Assembly: GCF_050699935.1 (NCBI RefSeq)
Contig: NZ_JBOHGB010000014.1
Coordinates: forward strand, 1-64,000
Source: Actinophytocola sp050699935
Lineage (GTDB): Bacteria; Actinomycetota; Actinomycetes; Mycobacteriales; Pseudonocardiaceae
DNA: 64,000 nucleotides
Direction: 5' to 3'
Position 1 is the stretch's first letter; every line of letters starts with the position of its first letter. The translations under genes and the position numbers were made by a program. Of this stretch, positions 8,187-17,076 are shown in pieces. The notes under the pieces were generated by a model. The model did not search any database. It saw only the letters and a list, made by a program, of their open reading frames with translations, and was not told where the DNA came from.

Positions 8187-11000
8187 CTACGCGCTAGGCA
8201 GACTCCTCTGACAGCGTTCATGGATCAGTCCTCGGCGGGTGTCGTAGGTGAGGCGGAACCCGTGCAGTTCGGCCTGCCGCTGCTGGTCGAGCACCAGCAC
8301 CAGCTGACCGGCGAGCAGCGGGGTGCGGTGAAAGCTCGTGTAGTGGTTGTGTTCCAGTTCGGCGATCACCGCGTCGATCACTCCGCCGTGGCTCAACGCC
8401 AGCGGCAGCCGCAGACCGCACGCCGCGACGGTGCGTGCGAGCCGGTAGGGCACGGGTTCGTCCAGCGGGAGTTGTGCGCCGCCGTCACGGTCGATCCAGT
8501 CCGGCACGAGCAGGCCCCCCTCGGCGTCCCGCTGTACGACGAGGACCTCGAGGTTCTCCTCGCCGTCCCGTACCTGCGCCAGCCCGTGTGGGCTGTCGTC
8601 GTCGGCGTCGCCGACCCCGGCCCGCAGCCACCCGGTCAGATCCCCCTCAGCACCGGCCTCGCCGAGCAGGAACTCCCCGGCGGCCCTCCGCCGCCGGTGC
8701 GCCGACAACGCCGCGGCCTCCCGCGCTGTCGTCATCGCCGGCTGCCAGCTCTCCGGGCCGACGGGCGCGGTGTCGTCGTAGGCGAGCCGCACCAGCGGCG
8801 CGATGTCGTGCGGGAGCACGACCTCGACTCGATCGAGCAGGATCGCCGCCGCCCGCACCAACGGATGGTCGCCGTAGACCCGCCGCGACCCGCGCACCGC
8901 CCGCACCAGCGCCGCGTCCCACGCGTCCACACCGACCACCGCACACCGCGGCTGCCTCACCAACCGAGGCCGGTCCCGATCGTGCCGGTGCAACCTGCCC
9001 ATCCGCTGCAACAGCAGATCAACCGGAGCGAGATCGGTCACCATCAGGTCGAAGTCCACATCCAGCGACTGCTCCACCACCTGCGACGCGACCACGACAT
9101 GCCGCGCCGGCCGATCCGAGCCCTGCTCCAGCGGGCCGAACCTACGCACCAATTCCCGGTCGTTGCGGGCACGGTCGCAAGCCAGGAACCGGGAGTGGTT
9201 GATCGTCACCGCGTCCACACCGAACACCCCGGCGAGGTGCTCGGCGGTCTCCTGCACCCGGGTCACGGTGTTGCGCACCACCACCGCGCACCCACCCTCA
9301 GCCAGATGGGTCCGCACATAGGCGACGAGGGTGTCGAGGCTGTCATCCAGCTTGTCCAACCGCACCGGCGTCCGTTCCCCCGGCAACGCAAGCACGGCCG
9401 GAACCAGCCCGGTACCCGACACCAGCGGATACCCCTCCACGGCCGGCGCCGACTGGCCCGACTCGCGACCGCTGTCGTACGCCCGCTGCAGCTCTGCCCG
9501 CCGCGTGGGCGGCAACGTAGCCGACAGCAACACCACCGGCACCCGATACGCGCCCAACCAGTGCAGCACCCGGTGCAGGTACTGGGACATATACACGTCG
9601 TAGGCGTGCACCTCGTCGATGACCACAACCTTCCCGGCAAGCGCGAGATGCCGCAGCATCACATGCCGGCTCTTCAACCCCGCAAAAAGCACCTGGTCGA
9701 TCGTGCCCACCACGAACGCCGCCAAACCCGCCCGCTTACGGCCCGCGAACCACGCATGCACCACCGCCGCGTCTGCCTCGCCGTCCCCGACTTGCGCGAA
9801 CCGTCCCCGGTAGACCATCCCGGCATACTCGTCGTTCAGATGTGCCTTGCCGTGCGCCAACCGCAGCGACACCGGCGCACCCTCAACCCGCCGCGGCAAC
9901 CTGTCCAGCCACACCCGGACACGGGAGAACATCGCATCCGTCGTCGCCTGCGTCGGCAGCGCCACAAACACCCCGTCCGCGCCGGACCGATGCGCGAGCA
10001 CCTCGGCGGCCAGCAACGCGGCCTCGGTCTTCCCCGACCCCATCGGCGCCTCCACGACGACCAACCCAGGCTCGGGCTGCTGGCACGCCGCCGCCACCGC
10101 CGCAAGCTGCACCGGCCGCATCACCGCCCCCGGCCGAGAAAACCGATCACGGAACAACCCATCCCCAACCCCACCACCATCTATCCCACCGCCATCGCCG
10201 ACCGGCCGCGCGCCCCAACGCGGCGGCAGGTTCAACCGAGCCCACCCGAACTCAGCCCGCTTGGCGGTCGCCGCATCGTCCGGGGGCGCCGGTAGCTCAT
10301 CAGGCATGGGGACAGGACGCAGCGGGAACAACTCGCTGTTCGACGCAATCCAATCCGCCACGATGACAATCGCAGTCAACAAAGCCTGACTCGGCCGGCT
10401 CAACCGAACATCGCGATACCCCGACAAAACATCACGGCCACCCACGCGTTCCGTCGCCCGCCCCAGAAACAGCTTCCGAACATCCGCCCAGCGGCCCGCA
10501 CCGGAAAGCTCCTCGTGGTCACGCGCCAAAGCAAGCTGGCTATGCTCGGGAGGAACTCCGTGATGCGCACCGACAATCGCACCCAACTGCGCCGCTATCC
10601 CGTTCCGAAGCGCGAACCCTAGCTCGCCCGACAGCCATTCCCGCACAGCGAGATGCCCAACAATCGCGTGGCTGACCTCCCGCCGCCGCAGCGCACCAAC
10701 AACGCGTGACCCAGCCCGCAGACCCAACCTTCCCATGCCACGAGCAAGCGCCGGGACCTGCACAGCAAACGCCGGACTCACCTTGCCAACGTCATGCACC
10801 CCGGCAAGCCAACAAGCCAAAACCCTGACATCGGCCGCACCATTCGGCAAATCCTCACCAATACGCCGAACCACGTGCGGCGACACCCAGTTGTCAACCA
10901 GCAAACCCGCGACCGCCATCGCATCATCCAAATGCTGATACAACGGCAACCACGCCACACACTCGCGCCGCTCGTCATGATCAGACTTCGCCCACACCAT
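8187..11000 (-). CDS. cas3: CRISPR-associated helicase-nuclease Cas3
   Basis: 937 aa from the ATG at 11000 (MVWAKSDHDE). It is recruited by Cascade to unwind and degrade target DNA. An N-terminal HD nuclease domain (HD in GVHDVGKVSPAF, residues about 69-70) is fused to a superfamily 2 helicase with the P-loop in APMGSGKTEAALLA, the DEVH box in VVIDEVHAYD and motif VI in LLLQRMGRLHRH. The frame extends upstream to a GTG at 11060, but Cas3 proteins normally begin near WAKS, and the shorter form leaves room for the CRISPR2 leader. It is transcribed divergently from CRISPR2. The gene appears intact, so interference should be possible if it is expressed. Confidence 0.95.
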   Translation of the reverse strand: MVWAKSDHDERRECVAWLPLYQHLDDAMAVAGLLVDNWVSPHVVRRIGEDLPNGAADVRVLACWLAGVHDVGKVSPAFAVQVPALARGMGRLGLRAGSRVVGALRRREVSHAIVGHLAVREWLSGELGFALRNGIAAQLGAIVGAHHGVPPEHSQLALARDHEELSGAGRWADVRKLFLGRATERVGGRDVLSGYRDVRLSRPSQALLTAIVIVADWIASNSELFPLRPVPMPDELPAPPDDAATAKRAEFGWARLNLPPRWGARPVGDGGGIDGGGVGDGLFRDRFSRPGAVMRPVQLAAVAAACQQPEPGLVVVEAPMGSGKTEAALLAAEVLAHRSGADGVFVALPTQATTDAMFSRVRVWLDRLPRRVEGAPVSLRLAHGKAHLNDEYAGMVYRGRFAQVGDGEADAAVVHAWFAGRKRAGLAAFVVGTIDQVLFAGLKSRHVMLRHLALAGKVVVIDEVHAYDVYMSQYLHRVLHWLGAYRVPVVLLSATLPPTRRAELQRAYDSGRESGQSAPAVEGYPLVSGTGLVPAVLALPGERTPVRLDKLDDSLDTLVAYVRTHLAEGGCAVVVRNTVTRVQETAEHLAGVFGVDAVTINHSRFLACDRARNDRELVRRFGPLEQGSDRPARHVVVASQVVEQSLDVDFDLMVTDLAPVDLLLQRMGRLHRHDRDRPRLVRQPRCAVVGVDAWDAALVRAVRGSRRVYGDHPLVRAAAILLDRVEVVLPHDIAPLVRLAYDDTAPVGPESWQPAMTTAREAAALSAHRRRRAAGEFLLGEAGAEGDLTGWLRAGVGDADDDSPHGLAQVRDGEENLEVLVVQRDAEGGLLVPDWIDRDGGAQLPLDEPVPYRLARTVAACGLRLPLALSHGGVIDAVIAELEHNHYTSFHRTPLLAGQLVLVLDQQRQAELHGFRLTYDTRRGLIHERCQRSLPSA

Positions 11001-11159
11001 CAACCAGGCATTCCCCACCAAACCCACCCTCTCGGTCGCTACAATCCACACAATCGCCACGAACCGCCCACACCGTTACACCTGAACATGTCACCACCAA
11101 CGCACCTCAAGCTAAACAAAAACACCAGAACGCGACGGTATCGCCCCAGGTCAGGAAGT
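11001..11159 (+). promoter_or_regulatory. CRISPR2 leader and divergent cas3 promoter region
   Basis: An A/C-rich stretch lies ahead of the first CRISPR2 repeat. It holds CTAAACAAAAAC at 11112-11123 and CAGGTCAGGAAG at 11147-11158, both mirrored at identical distances in the CRISPR1 leader. The leader supplies the array promoter and the recognition site for new spacers. The cas3 promoter must lie in the same stretch on the other strand. Confidence 0.75.
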
Positions 11160-12851
11160 GTCGTCCCCGCGCAGGCGGGGTTGGTCCCGTCAACACCACG
11201 GTGGGGTCTTCGTGGTAGTAGTCGTCCCCGCGCAGGCGGGGTTGGTCCACACGGGCGAAGTGCAGGAGATGCTCGACGAGTGTCGTCCCCGCGCAGGCGG
11301 GGTTGGTCCGCGCCACACCGCGACGACCGTCGCGACCGCGGCGTCGTCCCCGCGCAGGCGGGGTTGGTCCCAGAGCCAGCACCCGACCGAACCGGCCCAA
11401 ATGGTCGTCCCCGCGCAGGCGGGGTTGGTCCCAGACCAAGCGGCCGACACGGCAGTGAAAGCGCGTCGTCCCCGCGCAGGCGGGGTTGGTCCCAGCACGG
11501 CTTGGCTTGCGGATGTCGAGACGACGTCGTCCCCGCGCAGGCGGGGTTGGTCCCGCGGTCACCACCTGGACCCGGCTGATGGTCGAGGTCGTCCCCGCGC
11601 AGGCGGGGTTGGTCCCAGGTGAACGAGGCCCTCGCCAAGCTGCGGAAACGTCGTCCCCGCGCAGGCGGGGTTGGTCCCAGCCGATCAGCCCCGGCCTCTC
11701 GGCCGGGGGGTCGTCCCCGCGCAGGCGGGGTTGGTCCCGCCGCCGCGAAGGTGGCGTCCGCCTCGTGCTCGTCGTCCCCGCGCAGGCGGGGTTGGTCCCA
11801 GCGGCTACGAGCTCGAGGTGTCGTTACCGTCGTCGTCCCCGCGCAGGCGGGGTTGGTCCTGGCGTGGGTTTCCACGCCGACGATGTCTTCGAGTCGTCCC
11901 CGCGCAGGCGGGGTTGGTCCCTGGCGGCCGGCCGGACGACGGCCGAGATCGGCGTCGTCCCCGCGCAGGCGGGGTTGGTCCCGAGTCCATCCAGCGACTG
12001 CGGCAGGTGTCCGAGTCGTCCCCGCGCAGGCGGGGTTGGTCCCCCATGAGCGAGGAGAGAAGCGCCGTGATCGGCGTCGTCCCCGCGCAGGCGGGGTTGG
12101 TCCCCCCACCGAAGGTGCGCCTCCTTCTCCACCCGCTGTCGTCCCCGCGCAGGCGGGGTTGGTCCCCACACGTTGACCTCGGCGCCCTTGCCGGTGTGGT
12201 CGTCCCCGCGCAGGCGGGGTTGGTCCCGAGGGCGCGGCCAACCTGGCTGACGGGGTGGTGTCGTCCCCGCGCAGGCGGGGTTGGTCCCCCGGCCGACGTG
12301 GCTACCGGCATGAAGAGCTTGTCGTCCCCGCGCAGGCGGGGTTGGTCCGGTCCGGGCTCCGATCGAGGACGAAGCCGCTTAGTCGTCCCCGCGCAGGCGG
12401 GGTTGGTCCTGTCGAAGCCGGCCGTCGACAAGCTGATCTGCCGTCGTCCCCGCGCAGGCGGGGTTGGTCCCATCGCGGCCAGCTCACGACGAGCACGCAG
12501 CCAGTCGTCCCCGCGCAGGCGGGGTTGGTCCCAAGCTGGCGAGAATCGAGACCGAAACGCCGAGGTCGTCCCCGCGCAGGCGGGGTTGGTCCCAGCTCCT
12601 GCCAGCGGCGAGACACCGAGCTCGCGTCGTCCCCGCGCAGGCGGGGTTGGTCCGCGACCGGATCGCCGTCCGATCGGCAAGTACGGGTCGTCCCCGCGCA
12701 GGCGGGGTTGGTCCCTGCACACCGGAGATGGCTTGGGCGGAGATGTCGTCGTCCCCGCGCAGGCGGGGTTGGTCCCTGGTCGGTGGGGATCTGTGGCGGG
12801 AGTGCGGCGTCGTCCCCGCGCAGGCGGGGTTGGTCCCTGGTCGGTGGGGAT
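11160..12851 (+). CRISPR. CRISPR2, leader-proximal part: 28 repeats up to the IS21 insertion
   Basis: Twenty-eight 28-bp repeats from 11160 (then 11221, 11282 and so on to 12748 and 12809), at a 60-62 bp period. The repeat begins GTCGTCCCCGC, has a GCAG loop and ends GCGGGGTTGGTCC. Compared with CRISPR1 it differs only in the loop and the 3' handle. All repeats in this part look identical. The spacer between the repeats at 12748 and 12809 is followed, after the repeat at 12809, by the start of the same spacer again, and the insertion sequence sits inside that second copy (left remnant 12837-12851). Confidence 0.97.
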
Positions 12852-12948
12852 TGTCGACGGCACGCGAAAACTGCACACGGTGTGGCACCCGAATTTTGAC
12901 CCCCCTGTCCGGTGACCCTGGCTTGAGTCGAGCCAGGGAGGACGAAGG

Positions 12949-14201
12949 GTGTTGTCCGTGGAAGATTGGGCTGAGATTCGTCGTTTACGCAGGTCGGATG
13001 GGGTGTCGATCAAGGCGATCGCTCGCGTGCTGGGCATCTCGCGGAACACGGTGCGTGCCGCGTTGGCTTCGGATGCGCCGCCGAGGTACGTGCGCAAGCC
13101 GGTCGGGTCCATCGTGGACGCCGTTGAGCCGCAGATCCGGGAGCTGCTGCGGGTGTATCCGACGATGCCGGCGACGGTGATCGCCGAGCGGATCGGTTGG
13201 ACGCGGTCGATCCGGGTGCTGTCTGGCCGAGTGGCTGAGCTGCGGCCGGTCTATCTGCCGCCGGACCCGGCCTCCCGCACCGCGTATGCGGCTGGGGAGG
13301 TCGCGCAGTGCGATCTGTGGTTCCCGCCGATCATGCTGCCGGTGGGGTTCGGGCAGGTCCGCAAGCCCGCGCAGTTGCCGGTACTGACCATGGTGACTGG
13401 CTATGCGCGTTGGCTGTCGGCGGTGCTGATTCCGTCGCGGCGAGCCGAGGACATGTTCGCCGGCTGGTGGCAGCTCATCAGCGCGTTGGGTGCGGTGCCG
13501 CGGGTGCTGGTCTGGGACGGTGAGGGCGCGATCGGCCGCTGGCGTGGTGGACGCAGCGAGCTGACCGGCGAATGTCAGGCGTTCCGGGGAACGTTGGGCG
13601 CGAAGGTGGTCATCTGCCGGCCGGCTGACCCGGAGGCCAAGGGGTTGATCGAGCGCGCGCATGACTACCTGGAACGATCGTTCCTGCCTGGCCGTGGCTT
13701 CACCTCGCCGGCTGAGTTCAACGGTCAGATGGCGGAGTGGTTGGCCGTGGTGAACACCCGCCCGCGCCGCGCGCTGGGCTGCGCGCCGACCGAGCGGATC
13801 ACCGCAGACAAGCAGGCGATGCTGGCGTTGCCGCCGGTCTCGCCGGCGACGGGCTGGCGTTCGTCGACCCGATTGCCGCGCGATCACTACATCCGCTTGG
13901 ACTCCAACGACTATTCGGTGCATCCGACGGTGATCGGGCGTCGGGTGGAGATCGTCGCGGACCTGGCTCGAGTGCGGGTGTGTTGTGTGATGGGAAGCAG
14001 GTGGCAAACCATGATCGGGTCTGGGCATGGCATCAGACGATCTCCGATCCGGATCACGTCGCGGCGGCGAAGGTGTTGCGTCGCAAGCGGATCGGGATGG
14101 TGCGACCCGAGCACGAACCTGAGGTGGAGCAGCGGAGCCTGGCCGACTACGACACCGCGCTTGGTCTGACCGGCGATAGCGCAGATGGTGGGGTGGCCTG
14201 A
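12949..14201 (+). pseudogene. istA: IS21-family transposase IstA (frame break near 13980)
   Basis: DDE transposase. An N-terminal helix-turn-helix (SIKAIARVLGISRNTVRAAL, about residues 22-41) is followed by an integrase core with Asp in AQCDLWFPP, Asp in VWDGEGAIG and Glu in AKGLIERAHDYLE. GTG at 12949 has GGAGGACGAAGG just upstream. After ADLARVRV (near 13980) the homologous sequence continues in another frame as LCDGKQVANHDRVWAWHQ and ends at 14201; the extra bases appear to be a TG in gtgtgttgtg. A GT-rich slip of this kind could be a mutation or a read error. If repaired it gives about 417 aa. The end overlaps the istB start. Confidence 0.88.
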
Positions 14202-15015
14202 TGCCCGCCACCACCCGAACCAGCACGAAGAAGCCCGCCACTGCGCGCGACCTGACTGGCGAGATCGCGTTCCTGACCCGGGCGTTGAAGGCACCCACCT
14301 ACGAGAATCGGTCGCTCGGCTGGCCGAACGCGCACGAGCGGAGTCCTGGTCGCTCGAGGAGTTCCTCGTCGCCTGCCTGCAACGCGAAGTGTCCGCCCGC
14401 GAGTCCCACGGAGGTGAGGGTCGTATCCGCGCCGCCCGGTTCCCAGCGCGGAAGTCCTTGGAGGAGTTCGATTTCGATCACGCTCGGGGCCTCAAACGGG
14501 ACGTGATCGCCCACCTGGGAACCCTGGACTTCGTTGCGGCGAAAGAGAATGCGGTGTTCCTCGGTCCGCCAGGGACCGGGAAGACACACCTGGCGATCGG
14601 CCTGGGTATCCGAGCCTGCCAGGCCGGGCACCGGGTCGCGTTCGCCACCGCCTCGGAGTGGGTCGCCCGCCTGGCCGAAGCCCACCACACCGGCCGGCTC
14701 CAGCACGAGCTGACCAAGCTGGCCCGCTACCCGTTGCTGGTGGTCGACGAGGTCGGCTACATCCCGTTCGAGCCGGAGGCCGCGAACCTGTTCTTTCAGC
14801 TGGTCTCCTCCCGTTATGAGCGGGCGAGCTTGATCGTCACGAGTAACAAGGTCTTCGGCCGGTGGGGCGAGGTGTTCGGTGACGACGTGGTCGCCGCCGC
14901 CATGATCGACCGGCTCGTCCACCACGCCGAGGTGATCGCCCTGAAGGGCGACAGCTACCGGCTCAAGGACCGCGACCTCGGCCGCGTCCCCGCCGCCGGC
15001 ACAACTGAAGAGTAA
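14201..15015 (+). pseudogene. istB: IS21-family helper ATPase IstB (one-base frame break near 14300)
   Basis: AAA+ ATPase that selects the target and activates IstA. It starts MPATTRTSTKKPATARD at 14201, overlapping the istA stop. The frame breaks near 14300, where cacccacctacg would need one more C to read APTLRESVARLAERARAESW. From there the frame is open to 15015. P-loop GPPGTGKTHLAIGLG, Walker B YPLLVVDEVGYIPF and sensor-1 ASLIVTSNK are all present. About 271 aa once repaired, the normal IstB size. Because the defect is one base in a C run, an intact gene with a sequence error is as likely as decay. Confidence 0.88.
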
Positions 15016-15085
15016 ACATCAACACGCCGGCAGGGGGTCAAGATTCGAATGCCGAGAAGTGTTCAAGATTCGCGTGCCGTTGACA

Positions 15086-15868
15086 GGGATCTGTGGCGGG
15101 AGTGCGGCGTCGTCCCCGCGCAGGCGGGGTTGGTCCCTCGACCTCACGCCGCAGCCGCTCGACCTCCAGGTCGTCCCCGCGCAGGCGGGGTTGGTCCCGC
15201 CCCGTCGGCGAGCGCGCCGAACGCAGCGTCGTCGTCCCCGCGCAGGCGGGGTTGGTCCGCACGCGCCAGCCGTGCCGACGTGGGACCAGTGGTCGTCCCC
15301 GCGCAGGCGGGGTTGGTCCGCGTCTTCGTCCCCCCGGGGCGCTGACGGGGCGGTCGTCCCCGCGCAGGCGGGGTTGGTCCGGTCACCACGATGAGCAACA
15401 CCGAGATCCGGCTGTCGTCCCCGCGCAGGCGGGGTTGGTCCCCTTGCCGCCGACGCTGGGGAGGGCGGCGGTGAGTCGTCCCCGCGCAGGCGGGGTCGGT
15501 CCCTCGGCCGCGACGTTGCGCGCGGCGTCCGGCCGGTCGTCCCCGCGCAGGCGGGGTTGGTCCCTGCACTCGCACCTCGGCGTCACCGCCATCCACGTCG
15601 TCCCCGCGCAGGCGGGGTTGGTCCGATCGTGGGCGGCTACGTGGACGTCGACCCGGCGTCGTCCCCGCGCAGGCGGGGTTGGTCCGCGCACGCGGATGCC
15701 GCTGGGGGTCGTGGCGTTGTCGTCCCCGCGCAGGCGGGGTTGGTCCCCCCGCATCGGCGAGATTGCGGAGCGTCTGCGCGTCGTCCCCGCGCAGGCGGGG
15801 TTGGTCCGTCCCGCCACACGTCTCGACGGCCGGCGGCCTCGTCGTCCCCGCGCAGGCGGGGTTGGTCC
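15086..15868 (+). CRISPR. CRISPR2, leader-distal part: 13 repeats after the IS21 insertion
   Basis: Starts with the remainder of the interrupted spacer (15086-15108). Repeats follow at 15109, 15170, 15231, 15292, 15353, 15414, 15475, 15536, 15597, 15658, 15719, 15780 and 15841. The sequence matches the first part except for one substitution (gtcggtcc for gttggtcc) in the repeat at 15475, as expected for the older, distal end. Together the two parts form one array of 41 repeats. Confidence 0.96.
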
Positions 15869-16503
15869 CAGCGCGTACCCGGCGGTGACCGCGGCGAACG
15901 GTGTCAACGGCAGCCGAAGGTGGAGTTTCTGTAGCTTCGTTCACTGGGTCCTCGCCCTCCTTACAGGGTGGGGGTCAAGGTCCCGCTGCGGTGTTGGACG
16001 CACCCAGCGGGGCCGCTTTCACGACGGCAGCACGCCGCGCAGCACGACGTGCCCGAGCTGTACTGAGTCCGAGAGGTGAGCTGGGAAGCCAGCTGGGCAG
16101 CTGGTCGCGACGCTCCGACCGTGCGGACGTGACTCAGCAGCGGCAAGATCGCCTGATCACGCGCGGTCCCGTGCTGTCAGCTCACCTGCTACTGCAGGTC
16201 GACGGGACGCCGCTCCGCTACTCCGATCGAGTGTCACGCGGTGCTCAACGACCAAGCGCCCCATCAAGAATCCCCTGGTCGGAGCTGTTCCCATCTGTTG
16301 TGTGTCCTGCCGAGGATTCGAACCTGCGACCTCCACGCGTCGGCCGACGAATGCGGTGAAATGTCAGACTGGGTGCTCCGCGGGTGCTCCGCAGCGGCGA
16401 ACCGAACCGACATGCGGTGACATCTGGCGGCATACGCGGGCGACGGTGACCTGCGTGAACGGTATGCGGAGACACGTCGCGACACCCGCCAGCACGACCA
16501 CAA
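15869..16503. other. non-coding stretch with transposon-end-like and tRNA-like sequences
   Basis: No convincing gene. At 15902 the sequence tgtcaacggcagccgaa closely resembles the IS21 terminal repeat at 12852, and gggggtcaagg follows at about 15970, similar to the inner end motif, so a decayed IS21 end is likely. At 16306-16335, minus strand, a T-arm-like segment (gcaggttcgaatcct) may be another tRNA scar, but its stem pairs poorly. Confidence 0.4.
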
Positions 16504-16550
16504 GCTCGCTCTTAACCAGCTGGTTCGGGGGTTCGAGTCCCTGGCAGGGT
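16504..16550 (+). pseudogene. 3' half of a tRNA-Lys(CTT) gene, probable attachment-site scar
   Basis: An anticodon arm with loop CTCTTAA (16509-16515, anticodon CTT) is flanked by gctcg/ccagc, then a T-arm gggggttcgagtccc. No D-arm or 5' acceptor strand precedes it. Integrases of actinomycete elements use the 3' part of tRNA genes as att sites, so such halves mark one edge of past integrations. Confidence 0.55.
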
Positions 16551-16895
16551 TCGTCAAAGTCGGTCGACTGGCTGGCTCGGTGTTGTGGCTGGTGGGACCG
16601 GCAGCACACTCGGACCCGCCCCACAACCACGCACGCGCACTACCGGCAACCCCGGGTCACATCACCCATCCACCTATCGGAGCGATTCACAGGCCACCCC
16701 GTAGATCTGCCTAGATCGACCGGCCGGACTGGGAGAACGATCACGACCCCATTTCACCCGGCCCGAACCGGACTCTCCCATTTTTCTCCCACCAACCAAC
16801 CACCGGCCGCTCCATCAGCGTCAGCGACCACCGCACGTGATCATAAAAGACCCGCTGAACTGGGCAAACATCCCGGTCGGCGGTCTTGGAAGGAG
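16551..16895. other. no gene recognised between two tRNA scars
   Basis: Lower-GC, low-complexity sequence between the tRNA-Lys and tRNA-Ala fragments. The open frames across it are translations of tRNA antisense and repeats. No integrase, excisionase or promoter is evident. Confidence 0.4.
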
Positions 16896-16937
16896 TGGAG
16901 CTGAGGGGGCTCGAACCCCTGACCCCCACACTGCCAG
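16896..16937 (-). pseudogene. 3' half of a tRNA-Ala(GGC) gene, probable attachment-site scar
   Basis: On the minus strand the sequence runs from the anticodon loop CTGGCAG (anticodon GGC) through TGTGG, the T-arm with ggttcgagcc and the acceptor strand to a discriminator A. The expected upstream partner of the anticodon stem (ccaca) is missing; homology stops in the anticodon loop, which is where site-specific integrases usually cross over. Confidence 0.6.
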
Positions 16938-17076
16938 TCTGATTTGGACAATGCCTCTGACCTGCATCTCTACCATGCAGCCACGTCAAACCCATTGCAA
17001 ACACTGCGGCGCCTGACGCAGCGCAATGGTTGCCGCGCGCGGATGTTCACCTACACAGTGAGGACGGCCTGCCCGC

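Larger units (their letters stand above)
12852..15085 (+). mobile_element. IS21-family element inserted in a CRISPR spacer
   Basis: The element is 2,234 bp. The left end reads TGTCGACGGCACGCGAA inward and the right end, on the other strand, TGTCAACGGCACGCGAA (16 of 17 identical). Inside each end a second motif ends in TTGACCCCC. A 5-bp target duplication, GGGAT, is visible at 12847-12851 and 15086-15090. It carries istA and istB in the standard order. Both genes contain a frame break, so the copy may be inactive or mis-sequenced. Confidence 0.93.

Noticed and set aside
7710..10295. 861-codon plus-strand frame over the cas3 region
   Set aside because: It is antisense to cas3, rich in H/R/P/Q, and covers the non-coding element; cas3 has every motif.
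11039..15944. Long frames with repeated GTNPACAGTT / RPRAGGVGP peptides on both strands
   Set aside because: They are translations of the CRISPR repeats; the 28+33-bp period keeps frames open without coding for protein.
16302..16904. 200-codon plus-strand frame between tRNA scars
   Set aside because: Composition is typical of antisense tRNA and T/S/R-rich non-coding DNA; no family or start site.
16504..16937. Complete functional tRNA genes
   Set aside because: The 5' halves (acceptor strand and D-arm) cannot be found upstream of either fragment.
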